Assembly (NCBI GenBank): GCA_937916405.1 | Contig: CALFUF010000135.1 | Coordinates: forward strand, 1 to 11,172 | DNA length: 11,172 nt | Direction: 5' to 3' | Source of the DNA: an uncultured Prevotella sp. | GTDB lineage: Bacteria; Bacteroidota; Bacteroidia; Bacteroidales; Bacteroidaceae | Part shown: one piece after another, positions 1 to 7,267 of the stretch | Layout: every line of letters begins with the position of its first letter | How positions within the stretch are numbered: position 1 is the first letter of the stretch | Made by a program: the position numbers and the translations under genes | The notes under the pieces: generated by a model | Seen by the model: the letters and a program-made list of their open reading frames with translations, nothing else | Told to the model about the DNA's origin: nothing | Databases searched by the model: none

Positions 1-96
1 CATGCGCTTGCTTCTGATTATCAATGCGTTAAGATTTAGTTATATAGAAGCAAATTATTCTATTTGGAGATTGTAAATATTAAACCAATAACAACA

Positions 97-1500
97 ATGA
101 CAACAAATGTAATGACACAGGAGACGAAGGGCTTTTATAAGCTTTCATGGCTCCAAAGAATCGGATTCGGGTCGGGTGACCTTGCACAGAATCTGATTTT
201 CCAGACTACCTGTATGTATCTGCTGTTCTTCTACACAGACATCTATGGACTAGATGCTGTTGATGTGTCGGTGATGTTTACAGTGGGTAATGTCGCGAAT
301 GTGATATGGGATCCTATTGTGGGAACACTTATTGACAAGAGTAATCCCCGGTTAGGTAAATATCGTGCTTATCTGGTGTTTGTCGGTGTACCACTGACAG
401 GTTTCGCCATCCTCTGCTTTTGGAATGGCTTTGCTCCTTCGTTGCTCTATGCCTATGTCACCTATATTGCAATGACATTACTCTATACCTTTATTAATGT
501 TCCTTATGGTGCCTTGAATTCCTCACTTACTAGGGATACGGATGAGATTACTATTCTTACCAGTGTCCGTATGTTCATGGCTAACTGTGGTGGTCTTGCA
601 GTTGGTTCCGGACTTCCCTTGCTGATCGCTTATTTCACTAATGAGCCAACAGAAGGTCTTCCAAAGGATCCAGGTGCGTGGTTTACCACGATGTGCATTT
701 ATGCACTTGTAGGTCTTGCCTTGCTGTTCTTCTGTTTCAGTCAGTGTAAAGAGCGTGTGGTAATGGATGCCAGTGAGGCTGCTAATGTGAAAATCAGCGA
801 TCTCTGGATGGAGTTCTTTCACAACCGTCCATTGCGAGTTATAGCCTTCTTCTTCATAACTGCATTCGCCATGATGTCGATAGGTAATGCTGCAGGTGCT
901 TATTTTATTAATAGTAACATGCACGGGACACCAGAACAGTTGTCTTTCTTTATGGGTCTTGGTTCTGCTCCGTCGTTTATCTTCATGCCACTTGTTCCGA
1001 TTATCAAAAAGATGGTGGGTAAGAAGAATATGTTTTATATATTCCTTTCGATAGCTATTATCGGCATGGCATTCCTCTATATCGTAGCCAAGATGGATGA
1101 GCCCAGCATGACGCTTGTCTATATCGCACAGTTCGTGAAGTCGACAGGTGTTATTGTTGCTACAGGATATATGTGGGCATTAGTTCCTGAGGTGATCTCT
1201 TACGGCGAGTATGTCAGTGGTAAGCGCATCGCTGGTATCGTTAATGCTCTTACTGGTATTTTCTTCAAGGCAGGTATGACGTTAGGTAGTGTTGTCGCTC
1301 CAGCTATTCTGGCTTATGTCTCCTATAATCCTGAGGTGATAGAGCAAACACCAGAAGCACAAGAGGGTATCCTTTGGTTAGTATGTGTGATTCCCGCCGC
1401 CTTGCTTCTCCTTGCCATGTTTATCATTTCTAAATACGAGTTGACTGATGAGGTGATAGACGATATCAATAAGAAGATTGAGGAGCGCAATAAAGAATAA
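97..1500 (+). CDS. GPH-family sugar:cation symporter (MelB-like MFS), full length
   Basis: Inner-membrane transporter of the glycoside-pentoside-hexuronide:cation symporter family; from its neighbours the substrate is probably a xylo-oligosaccharide or other pentoside. From the ATG at 97 it has 467 residues and about 12 hydrophobic segments, the usual size. Family signatures seen: GFGSGD in TM1, FYTD at its end, WDPIVG (Asp72) in TM2 followed by RLGKYR, NVPYGAL after TM4, a CKER loop after TM6, and SYGEY plus FFKAG (Lys391, matching MelB Lys377) near TM11. The residue matching MelB Asp55 is Asn68. The frame is open back to a TTG at 64, but the ATG at 97 follows an A-rich leader (aataacaaca) typical of Bacteroidetes and gives a normal N-terminus. 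It converges on the esterase gene across a stem-loop. The family is certain; the substrate is inferred. Confidence 0.9.
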   Translation: MTTNVMTQETKGFYKLSWLQRIGFGSGDLAQNLIFQTTCMYLLFFYTDIYGLDAVDVSVMFTVGNVANVIWDPIVGTLIDKSNPRLGKYRAYLVFVGVPLTGFAILCFWNGFAPSLLYAYVTYIAMTLLYTFINVPYGALNSSLTRDTDEITILTSVRMFMANCGGLAVGSGLPLLIAYFTNEPTEGLPKDPGAWFTTMCIYALVGLALLFFCFSQCKERVVMDASEAANVKISDLWMEFFHNRPLRVIAFFFITAFAMMSIGNAAGAYFINSNMHGTPEQLSFFMGLGSAPSFIFMPLVPIIKKMVGKKNMFYIFLSIAIIGMAFLYIVAKMDEPSMTLVYIAQFVKSTGVIVATGYMWALVPEVISYGEYVSGKRIAGIVNALTGIFFKAGMTLGSVVAPAILAYVSYNPEVIEQTPEAQEGILWLVCVIPAALLLLAMFIISKYELTDEVIDDINKKIEERNKE

Positions 1501-1523
1501 TATAATAATGAGAAATATGTAGA

Positions 1524-1557
1524 AAGAGAGGGGAGGTTCAAGGATCTCCCCTCTCTT
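1524..1557. terminator. Stem-loop terminator between convergent genes
   Basis: A perfect 12-bp inverted repeat, AAGAGAGGGGAG (1524-1535) and CTCCCCTCTCTT (1546-1557), encloses a 10-base loop. A short T-rich run (cttatttt) follows on the plus strand. It lies 23 bases after the transporter stop and ends just before the esterase stop at 1559, so it can serve both strands. The T-run is better on the plus strand; on the minus strand only a weak ttt follows, so termination of the esterase transcript there may be less efficient. Confidence 0.85.
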
Positions 1558-1558
1558 C

Positions 1559-3508
1559 TTATTTTGTAATCGTCAACTCAAAAGGTGCTGCAGGTAGTCC
1601 GTTGGAGGAATATAAATGTGCACGAATGGGGTTGTCTTTCCATGCATAGCGTATGGTCACAGGTTCGGAAATTTGCGATTCCAACGTAACCTGATTACCT
1701 TTTGCCACTGCTTTGACATTGAAAAACTGATGGTCAGCACCAGCTAATTCAAATTCTGCTTGCTCATCTGGGCGAAGAGGTTGGTCGAAAGTAACTACTA
1801 CTTGGTTGCCCTCCACCTTTGCACTGATAGGCTTTGGAGAGAGACGGACATTTTTGTGATAGGCTAATTGATCAAGACAAAGTCCTACACGTTCTGCCAA
1901 TTCTTTTTTCCTTAGTGGGTGAATGTCCACCGTTTCACCGAGGTCGATAGCAACAGCAAGCGCAGCGTATGGGTCTTTTTCTTCTACTTGACGTTGTGCT
2001 TCACGCAATTGTGCCCAGTTGGAATGTTGAGGCTTTTCCGAGGGTTCCATATAATTGGCAAGCTGTACGATACAGAATGGAAGTTTGGGATCTTTCCAAA
2101 GGGTACGCCAGTTGTTCATCATCTTGTGTAGCAGATCCGCATAAGGTGCAGGATTACCTGTATTTGATTCTCCTTGATACCATACCACACCGCAGATAGC
2201 ATAAGGAGCCAAGGGATAAACTACCGCATTATATAAAGTGGTAGGCAAGTTTTGAAGTGAGACATCACCACTGGGGCAAGAAGGCATATCAGCTCCTGTA
2301 TGGTGTTTCCAGTTCTCGCTCAACGGGATATAATCTTTAGGCATCGGGTTCAAGCTGAAACGATCGTCCCCAAAGGCAAGCATATAGGGCTTCTTCTTGA
2401 TAAAATGGGCAATTCCGTATTTATTGATAAAGCGGATAGTAATCACATTATCGCCTTCACGGAGCATTCCCTCTGGGATATCATAACGGCGGGGAGGATA
2501 CTGGTAATAAGTACGACCAATCTCCTTACCATTCAGATAGGTGTAATCGGCATCGAAGAGCGTTCCTAACAGCAGGCGTGCAGGTTTTCCGGCATGAGCT
2601 TTATCGACATGAATATGTTGGCGAAGCCAGATACTGCCGATGATACCTCTTCCGTTCTTTTTTGCCCATTCCATCGAATACTGATTGACGGTTTTCCATG
2701 CCGAGTCGTCATAGTCGAAGGCAGAGAAATGTTCTTTAATTCCAGGGTCTTTCTCATTTAACAGTTCATTCCACCGTTGGTCTGCCAATTGATTTGCCTT
2801 TGCCTGTGCTTTCACAAATTCGTCATTCTGGTAGATACGTGTTTTCTCCACCAATAGGGGATAATCTCGTTGTAAGCTATCTGCCGAGATCCATGCCTCG
2901 ATAGGTGTTCCTCCCCAGCTGTTTACAATAATGCCCTGTGGAACGCCATTCTCCTCTTGCATTTGTTTTCCTAGGAAAGTCCCTAATGCGGAGAACAGCC
3001 ATGCGTCTTTTTTGGTTAAAGGTTTCCAATTGATGGAAGTGGGTCGTATATCCTCTTGTATGCCGTGTGTGTTCGTTTCGTTCTGTATGCGGAACAATCG
3101 GACTTGATCATTGGCAAACTGGTCTATCTCTTTAGTATATTGTGGGTAGACCCGTTCGATAGTCACATCCATGTTCGATTGACCGGAACATAACCAAACA
3201 TCACCGACTAATACATTGGTAAGTACCATGTCCCCAACCATTAATGTATAGGGACCACCAGCCTTCATCGCAGGTAATTCAGTTCGAAATTTCCCGTTGG
3301 AATCAGCGGAAATGACCGTTTTAAATTTGTTGATTCGGATAGTGATTTTCTCACCAGCATCCGCCTGACCCCATACAGGAACGGGTTTCCCTCGCTGAAT
3401 GACCATGCCAGACTGGAAAAATAGGGGTAGTTTGACCTTAGCATTAGTTTCCAAACCCACCATCAGAAGGCATGCTAAAAGGATTGTTAGTTTATACGTT
3501 TTACTCAT
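1559..3508 (-). CDS. Secreted SGNH-type carbohydrate esterase (sialate O-acetylesterase / acetyl-xylan esterase-like)
   Basis: Likely removes O-acetyl groups from xylan or xylo-oligosaccharides in the periplasm or at the cell surface, giving the xylanase access. It has 649 residues. A signal peptide (about 1-23, cut after ETNA) is followed by an N-terminal beta-sandwich (about 25-100). The SGNH hydrolase core begins with GDVWLCSGQSNM (nucleophile Ser111), continues through VNSWGGTPIEAW (195-206) and GVVWYQGESN (440-449), and ends with VDIHP (Asp528, His530), which supplies the catalytic Asp/His. A jelly-roll, GH2-like sugar-binding domain (about 260-380; WLRQHIHV, YLNGKEIG) is inserted in the core, and a C-terminal beta-domain covers about 555-649. 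This layout matches the sialate-9-O-acetylesterase family, which includes xylan acetylesterases (family CE20). It is transcribed divergently from the xylanase operon, and that context favours xylan over sialic acid. The family is secure; the substrate is inferred. Confidence 0.88.
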   Translation of the reverse strand: MSKTYKLTILLACLLMVGLETNAKVKLPLFFQSGMVIQRGKPVPVWGQADAGEKITIRINKFKTVISADSNGKFRTELPAMKAGGPYTLMVGDMVLTNVLVGDVWLCSGQSNMDVTIERVYPQYTKEIDQFANDQVRLFRIQNETNTHGIQEDIRPTSINWKPLTKKDAWLFSALGTFLGKQMQEENGVPQGIIVNSWGGTPIEAWISADSLQRDYPLLVEKTRIYQNDEFVKAQAKANQLADQRWNELLNEKDPGIKEHFSAFDYDDSAWKTVNQYSMEWAKKNGRGIIGSIWLRQHIHVDKAHAGKPARLLLGTLFDADYTYLNGKEIGRTYYQYPPRRYDIPEGMLREGDNVITIRFINKYGIAHFIKKKPYMLAFGDDRFSLNPMPKDYIPLSENWKHHTGADMPSCPSGDVSLQNLPTTLYNAVVYPLAPYAICGVVWYQGESNTGNPAPYADLLHKMMNNWRTLWKDPKLPFCIVQLANYMEPSEKPQHSNWAQLREAQRQVEEKDPYAALAVAIDLGETVDIHPLRKKELAERVGLCLDQLAYHKNVRLSPKPISAKVEGNQVVVTFDQPLRPDEQAEFELAGADHQFFNVKAVAKGNQVTLESQISEPVTIRYAWKDNPIRAHLYSSNGLPAAPFELTITK

Positions 3509-3534
3509 AATACTAAAAAATGTTTATTTTGGTG

Positions 3535-3542
3535 CAAAAATA
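3535..3542 (-). promoter_or_regulatory. Bacteroidetes-type -7 promoter element for the esterase gene
   Basis: On the minus strand this reads TATTTTTG, an exact match to TAnnTTTG, the -7 element used by the Bacteroidetes primary sigma factor. It sits about 26 bases before the esterase ATG at 3508 and leaves a short A/T-rich leader. No clear TTTG -33 element is found at the expected distance, so the assignment rests on the -7 box and its position. Confidence 0.5.
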
Positions 3543-3565
3543 ATAAAAAAAGGTGATGAACTGGA

Positions 3566-3581
3566 AAAAAAGTGCTTTTTT
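3566..3581. promoter_or_regulatory. A/T palindrome in the divergent control region, possible operator
   Basis: A 7-bp inverted repeat, AAAAAAG and CTTTTTT around a central TG, lies between the two divergent -7 elements, about 23 bases upstream of the esterase one. It could be a regulator binding site or a small cruciform, but A- and T-runs are common in such AT-rich spacers. The rest of the 3509-3684 spacer holds no gene. Confidence 0.25.
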
Positions 3582-3650
3582 CTTAGTTGCTGAAACAATT
3601 GGGGTATGTTTATGTAACAAATTCCCATAAAAATTTTGGAAGAAATGTTG

Positions 3651-3658
3651 TATCTTTG
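3651..3658 (+). promoter_or_regulatory. Bacteroidetes-type -7 promoter element for the xylan operon
   Basis: TATCTTTG is an exact match to TAnnTTTG, 26 bases before the ATG at 3685. A TTTTGG lies upstream at 3634-3639, but only about 12 bases away rather than the usual 19-21, so the -33 element is weak or absent. That would suit a promoter needing an activator. It probably drives the transporter, GH10, GH43 and sigma-factor genes, because no further promoter is evident in the short gaps between them. Confidence 0.6.
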
Positions 3659-3662
3659 CATC

Positions 3663-3676
3663 ATCAAATTGATCAA
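3663..3676. promoter_or_regulatory. Overlapping palindromes just downstream of the operon promoter, possible operator
   Basis: ATCAA-A-TTGAT (3663-3673) is a perfect inverted repeat around one base, and TTGATCAA (3669-3676) is a second perfect palindrome sharing its right arm. Both lie at the expected transcription start or 5' leader of the operon, 5 bases after the -7 element, where a repressor could block transcription or a small hairpin could affect translation. Their shortness and AT-richness keep this tentative. Confidence 0.25.
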
Positions 3677-3684
3677 AATATAAA

Positions 3685-4950
3685 ATGAGTAGTACAATTA
3701 TGCGGCAAAAAGTTGCTTTTGGCGAAAAACTCGGATACTCATTGGGAGATGTGGCAGCTAATCTGGTATTCCAGATAATGATGGTCTTCCAATTGAAGTT
3801 TTATACCGATGTTTTTGGCTTGGAAGGAGCTGTCGCTGGTACTATCATTTTAATTGTCTGTCTCTCGGGAGCCTTTTTTGACCCCATAGTGGGGATCATA
3901 ACTGACCGTACCAACACGCGCTGGGGTAAATATCGTCCTTGGCTGTTGTGGACCGCTTTGCCTTTCTCTGTGTTTTATGTATTAGCTTTCTATCATCCTG
4001 GAATAGAAGAGAAAGGTCTGGTAGCTGTCTATGCGACCGTTTCCTATCTCTTATTAATAATAATGTACGCGATGAGCAGTATCCCTTATTCTTCATTGGG
4101 AGGTGTGATGACCAGTGATATTAAGGAGCGTACGAGTATTAATGCTATCCGTTTTGTGGCTGTTAGCCTTGCGCAATTCATGGTACAGGGTCTGACACTT
4201 CCTCTTGTCGATAAGTTCGCAGGAGAAGAAGGAAAGGTGCAGCAAGGGTGGACGCTGACCATAGACTTTTTGGGAATGTTAGGATTGACAGATATACATC
4301 AAGAGAAAACGGGAATATGGTTTGCTATTCTCAATAGTTTTAACTTGATAGCTCATGATTCATCTGACGCTTATTCCATCGGGTTCTCCTTATTTAATAT
4401 GGTAGGGGCAGTGATTCAGCTATTAGGGATTGTCCTATTGGCTCGAATACTTGCTAATAGATTTGGAAAGAGGAACACTTTTATAGTATGTCTGTTTTTG
4501 ACAGCCGTCTTTACAGCGATGTTCTATCTGCCTTCACCAGTGGATATTTCCTTAGTCTTTAGTCTTTGTATATTGAAATCATTAGCATATGCTCCTACCG
4601 TACCTTTGTTATGGGCGATGATAGGAGATGTTGCCGATCATGTGGAGTATATTAGCAAGCGTCGCGCTACTGGTTTTTGCTTTTCCGGGATGTCTTTTGC
4701 CCTGAAGGCAGGGCTAGGTTTAGGAGGGGCTTTTGCTGGAATAATCCTCACCAGTTTCGGTTATGTATCAGGTCTGAATGAGCCGCAATCAGCGGAAGCG
4801 TTACAGGGTATACGTCTTGTCAGCTCACTCATTCCGGCTTTTCTCTTTGGCATCGGAGTGATAGCACTGCTATTTTATCCGATTACGAAAACGTATAATG
4901 AAAAGATGCAGTCGGAATTATCCATCCGTCGGCGAAATATAAGCGTTTAA
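3685..4950 (+). CDS. GPH-family sugar:cation symporter, internally shortened (lacks TM6-loop-TM7)
   Basis: Putative importer of xylo-oligosaccharides or xylose and first gene of the xylan operon; by position it corresponds to the transporter called xynD in Prevotella bryantii (from memory). Signatures: GYSLGD, FYTD, FFDPIVG (Asp66), TRWGKYRPW, SIPYSSLG, KERTSINAIRF, then SIGFSLFN (231-238), FGKRN, DHVEYISKRR and LKAG (Lys341). It has 421 residues, while GPH proteins are usually about 450-500. After QQGW (to residue 189) the sequence runs straight into IDFLGMLGL, a segment that in relatives follows TM7. TM6, the central cytoplasmic loop and TM7, all present in the transporter at 97-1500, are missing, leaving about 10 membrane segments. 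The reading frame is intact. The Asp matching MelB Asp55 is Gly62. The ATG has an A-rich leader (aaaatataaa). The family is clear; whether it still transports is uncertain. Confidence 0.88.
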   Translation: MSSTIMRQKVAFGEKLGYSLGDVAANLVFQIMMVFQLKFYTDVFGLEGAVAGTIILIVCLSGAFFDPIVGIITDRTNTRWGKYRPWLLWTALPFSVFYVLAFYHPGIEEKGLVAVYATVSYLLLIIMYAMSSIPYSSLGGVMTSDIKERTSINAIRFVAVSLAQFMVQGLTLPLVDKFAGEEGKVQQGWTLTIDFLGMLGLTDIHQEKTGIWFAILNSFNLIAHDSSDAYSIGFSLFNMVGAVIQLLGIVLLARILANRFGKRNTFIVCLFLTAVFTAMFYLPSPVDISLVFSLCILKSLAYAPTVPLLWAMIGDVADHVEYISKRRATGFCFSGMSFALKAGLGLGGAFAGIILTSFGYVSGLNEPQSAEALQGIRLVSSLIPAFLFGIGVIALLFYPITKTYNEKMQSELSIRRRNISV

Positions 4951-4987
4951 TAACTTTTTTATCAGCAGACAAAAGACTTTGATTATT

Positions 4988-6235
4988 ATGAAGATTTTTA
5001 GGTTAGTAGTTGTATTGTTTTCAGTGATTACAGCTGAAGTAGTGTTGGCTCAATCTGCGCTGGGAAGCGCGGATGAGCAATCCTACCTCAAATCATCTGG
5101 AAACACGTTGAAAGACGCTTATCGTGACTACTGGTATACTGGAGTCAGTGTGAATCAATGGGAAGTGGAAGCTGATAAGAAGGGTGGCAACGCCTTTGAT
5201 GTCACAGGGTTTGTCAGCAATGACCAGACAGCCGATTGGCAAGTGATAGTGAAGAACTTTAACTGGGTGGTTGCTGAGAACTGCATGAAGTGTGAGGTAA
5301 TCCACCCGAAAGAGGGTGTTTATGATTTCACACTTGCTGATAAGTTTGTTGATAAAGCGAAAGCCGCAGGTCTGAAAGTATTGGGTCATTGTCTGATTTG
5401 GCATTCTCAGTGTGCCCCCTGGTTTCATTACGATGAAATGGGCAATTTAGTATCTCCTGAGGTTTTGAGGAAGCGTATTCGTGAACATATATATACGATA
5501 GTCAATCATTTTAAGGGACGTATCGATGCTTGGGATGTTGTTAACGAGGCGTTTGAGGATGACGGTAACCCACGTAATAGTCTTTTCTATCAGATTCTTG
5601 GAACAGACTATATCCCTCTTGCTTTCCGATATGCGCATGAGGCAGATCCGGATGCCGAGCTTTATTATCAGGATTTCTCCATGAACAAAGCGAAGAAGGT
5701 AGAAGGTGTTGTTAACTTCTTCCGTCCTCTTATCAAGCAGGGTTTACCCGTCAGTGCTATTGGCATGCAGGGGCACATGGTATTGGAAGACAATAACTAT
5801 ATCGAGGAATACGAGCATTCCATCAATACGATAGCCTCCTTGGGTATACCTACAGCCTTTACAGAACTCGACCTGACAGTATTACCTAACCCATACGGTT
5901 TCTCGGGTGCTAATGTAAGTGACCGTTTCGCCTATCGTCCAGAGATGGATCCATATAAGAATGGACTCAGTAAGGAGCATGAGGCAGAGATAGAGAAGTT
6001 CTGGATCAGCTTCTATCAGATGCTGCTGCGCCATCATAAGGATATCCAGCGTGTCAACTTCTGGTGTTTGAACGATGCGGTCTCATGGCGCAACGACTTC
6101 CCTATCAAAGGGCGTACCGACTATGCGACGTTGTTTGACCGTCAGAATCAGCCCAAGCCTTTTGTGCAGTCTTTGATAGATTTGGTGAAGCCCCAGACAA
6201 CAGAAACAAAGAAAGTGAAGAAGAACAAAAAATAG
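4988..6235 (+). CDS. xynA: Exported GH10 endo-1,4-beta-xylanase
   Basis: Hydrolyses internal beta-1,4 bonds of xylan with retention of configuration. It has 415 residues from the ATG at 4988; the frame also allows a TTG three codons upstream, but the ATG gives a clean signal peptide (MKIFRLVVVLFSVITAEVVLA, cut near residue 21). A single GH10 (beta/alpha)8 barrel fills about residues 45-400. Acid/base Glu187 is in WDVVNEAF and nucleophile Glu293 in FTELD; substrate-site residues are in GHCLIWHSQ (His134, Trp138, His139) and in FWCLNDAVSW near 358-367. The usual YYND motif reads YYQD here (Gln228). The C-terminus is a Lys-rich tail (KKVKKNKK). No binding module is present. It follows the transporter by 37 bases and precedes the GH43 gene by 24, so it is co-transcribed. 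The symbol is by analogy with the P. bryantii xynD-xynA-xynB cluster; the family is certain. Confidence 0.95.
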   Translation: MKIFRLVVVLFSVITAEVVLAQSALGSADEQSYLKSSGNTLKDAYRDYWYTGVSVNQWEVEADKKGGNAFDVTGFVSNDQTADWQVIVKNFNWVVAENCMKCEVIHPKEGVYDFTLADKFVDKAKAAGLKVLGHCLIWHSQCAPWFHYDEMGNLVSPEVLRKRIREHIYTIVNHFKGRIDAWDVVNEAFEDDGNPRNSLFYQILGTDYIPLAFRYAHEADPDAELYYQDFSMNKAKKVEGVVNFFRPLIKQGLPVSAIGMQGHMVLEDNNYIEEYEHSINTIASLGIPTAFTELDLTVLPNPYGFSGANVSDRFAYRPEMDPYKNGLSKEHEAEIEKFWISFYQMLLRHHKDIQRVNFWCLNDAVSWRNDFPIKGRTDYATLFDRQNQPKPFVQSLIDLVKPQTTETKKVKKNKK

Positions 6236-6259
6236 TAATTAATTAAACAACTACTGACT

Positions 6260-7267
6260 ATGGCAAAATTACCTCGTTATTTATTCCCGAGTGATTACAT
6301 GGCTGACCCTTCAGCTAATGTGTTTAATGGTAAATTGTATATTTACCCTTCCCACGATCGTGAGGCAGGACACGCCTTCGATGATGATGGTGGTCACTTC
6401 CAGATGAAAGACTATCATGTGCTCTCTTTTAATGATGTGGAGAACGATGAGGCTACAGACCATGGCGTTATCCTCGATGTGGAGGATGTCGCATGGGCAG
6501 AGAAGCAAATGTGGGATAATGACGTAGTGGAGAAAGGTGGTAAATACTATCTTATTTTCTCCGCCAAGGATTATAATGGCGTGTTCCATCTGGGTGTTGC
6601 TGTCGCTGACAAGCCCGAAGGTCCTTTCGTTCCACAGGAGCATCCTATCCGTGGCTCTTTCTCTATTGACCCTTGTGTGTTCAAGGATGACGACGGAGAG
6701 ATATACTGCTACTTCGGAGGACTCTGGGGTGGACAGCTCCAGTGGTATCAGGCACCGGCAAAGTTACTAAAGGAAGGTGTTGACCTAGGTCCTGCCGCTG
6801 ATAAGAAGACACAGCTTTATGCGCCGGCAGACGTACCAGCCCTCTCAAGTTTTGTGGTACGCATGAGTGATGATGTCATGCAGTTTGCTGAGGCACCGCA
6901 TTCTGTAGTGATTCTCGACAAGAACGGAGAGCCTTTGAAAGCAGGTGACCCCCATCGTTTCTTTGAGGCTTCATGGATGCATAAATATAATGGAAAGTAC
7001 TATTTCTCTTATTCTACAGGTGATAGTCATTTCCTCTGTTATGCCATGGGCGATACGCCTTATGGTCCATTTACCTATCAAGGGGTTATTCTCGATCCAG
7101 TGGTAGGATGGACTACCCATCATAGTATTGTAGAATATAAGGGACAGTGGTATTTGTTCTATCATGATTGTGTTCCTTCTAACGATGTCACCCATTTGCG
7201 TAGTTTGAAGGTGCAGCGTTTGTTCTATAACGAGGATGGAACGATAAAGAAGGTTATTAATGAATAA
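6260..7267 (+). CDS. xynB: GH43 beta-xylosidase / exo-acting xylan glycosidase, cytoplasmic
   Basis: Probably an inverting enzyme that releases xylose, possibly arabinose, from short xylo-oligosaccharides. It has 335 residues, the length of a single five-bladed beta-propeller catalytic domain. The catalytic triad is visible: general base Asp16 in MADPSANVF, pKa-modulating Asp137 in SIDPCVF, and general acid Glu236 in FFEASW. His287/His288 in TTHHSIVEYKGQWYLFYHD match the region holding the central metal-ligand His. No signal peptide is seen (it starts MAKLPRYLFPSD), so it should act in the cytoplasm on products imported by the GPH transporters, unlike the exported GH10 enzyme. It lies 24 bases after the xylanase gene, and its last codons overlap the sigma-factor start by 8 bases. 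Exact specificity cannot be read from sequence. The symbol is by analogy with P. bryantii xynB. Confidence 0.92.
   Translation: MAKLPRYLFPSDYMADPSANVFNGKLYIYPSHDREAGHAFDDDGGHFQMKDYHVLSFNDVENDEATDHGVILDVEDVAWAEKQMWDNDVVEKGGKYYLIFSAKDYNGVFHLGVAVADKPEGPFVPQEHPIRGSFSIDPCVFKDDDGEIYCYFGGLWGGQLQWYQAPAKLLKEGVDLGPAADKKTQLYAPADVPALSSFVVRMSDDVMQFAEAPHSVVILDKNGEPLKAGDPHRFFEASWMHKYNGKYYFSYSTGDSHFLCYAMGDTPYGPFTYQGVILDPVVGWTTHHSIVEYKGQWYLFYHDCVPSNDVTHLRSLKVQRLFYNEDGTIKKVINE
7246..7253 (+). promoter_or_regulatory. Shine-Dalgarno-like site inside the GH43 gene for the sigma factor
   Basis: AAAGAAGG ends 6 bases before the sigma-factor ATG at 7260 and lies within the last GH43 codons. Purine-rich ribosome sites of this kind are uncommon in Bacteroidetes leaders, and the other genes here have A-rich leaders instead. 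With the 8-base overlap it supports the ATG at 7260 as the start and re-initiation by ribosomes finishing the GH43 gene. Confidence 0.4.

Noticed and set aside
1..79. Possible end of an upstream gene (frame 1 to TAG at 37-39) or a small 24-codon ORF from ATG at 2.
   Set aside because: Too short to show a family signature, and both stops would be expected by chance in AT-rich DNA. No clear promoter or terminator is seen in 1-96 either.
3450..3508. Lipoprotein signal (LLAC at residues 10-13) in the esterase.
   Set aside because: The hydrophobic stretch before the Cys is only about 6 residues and hydrophobic residues continue after it; a standard signal peptide cut after ETNA fits better.
4951..4987. 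Separate promoter for the GH10 gene (AGACTTTG near 4973-4981).
   Set aside because: It lacks the TA of the -7 element and the gap is only 37 bases, so co-transcription with the transporter is simpler.
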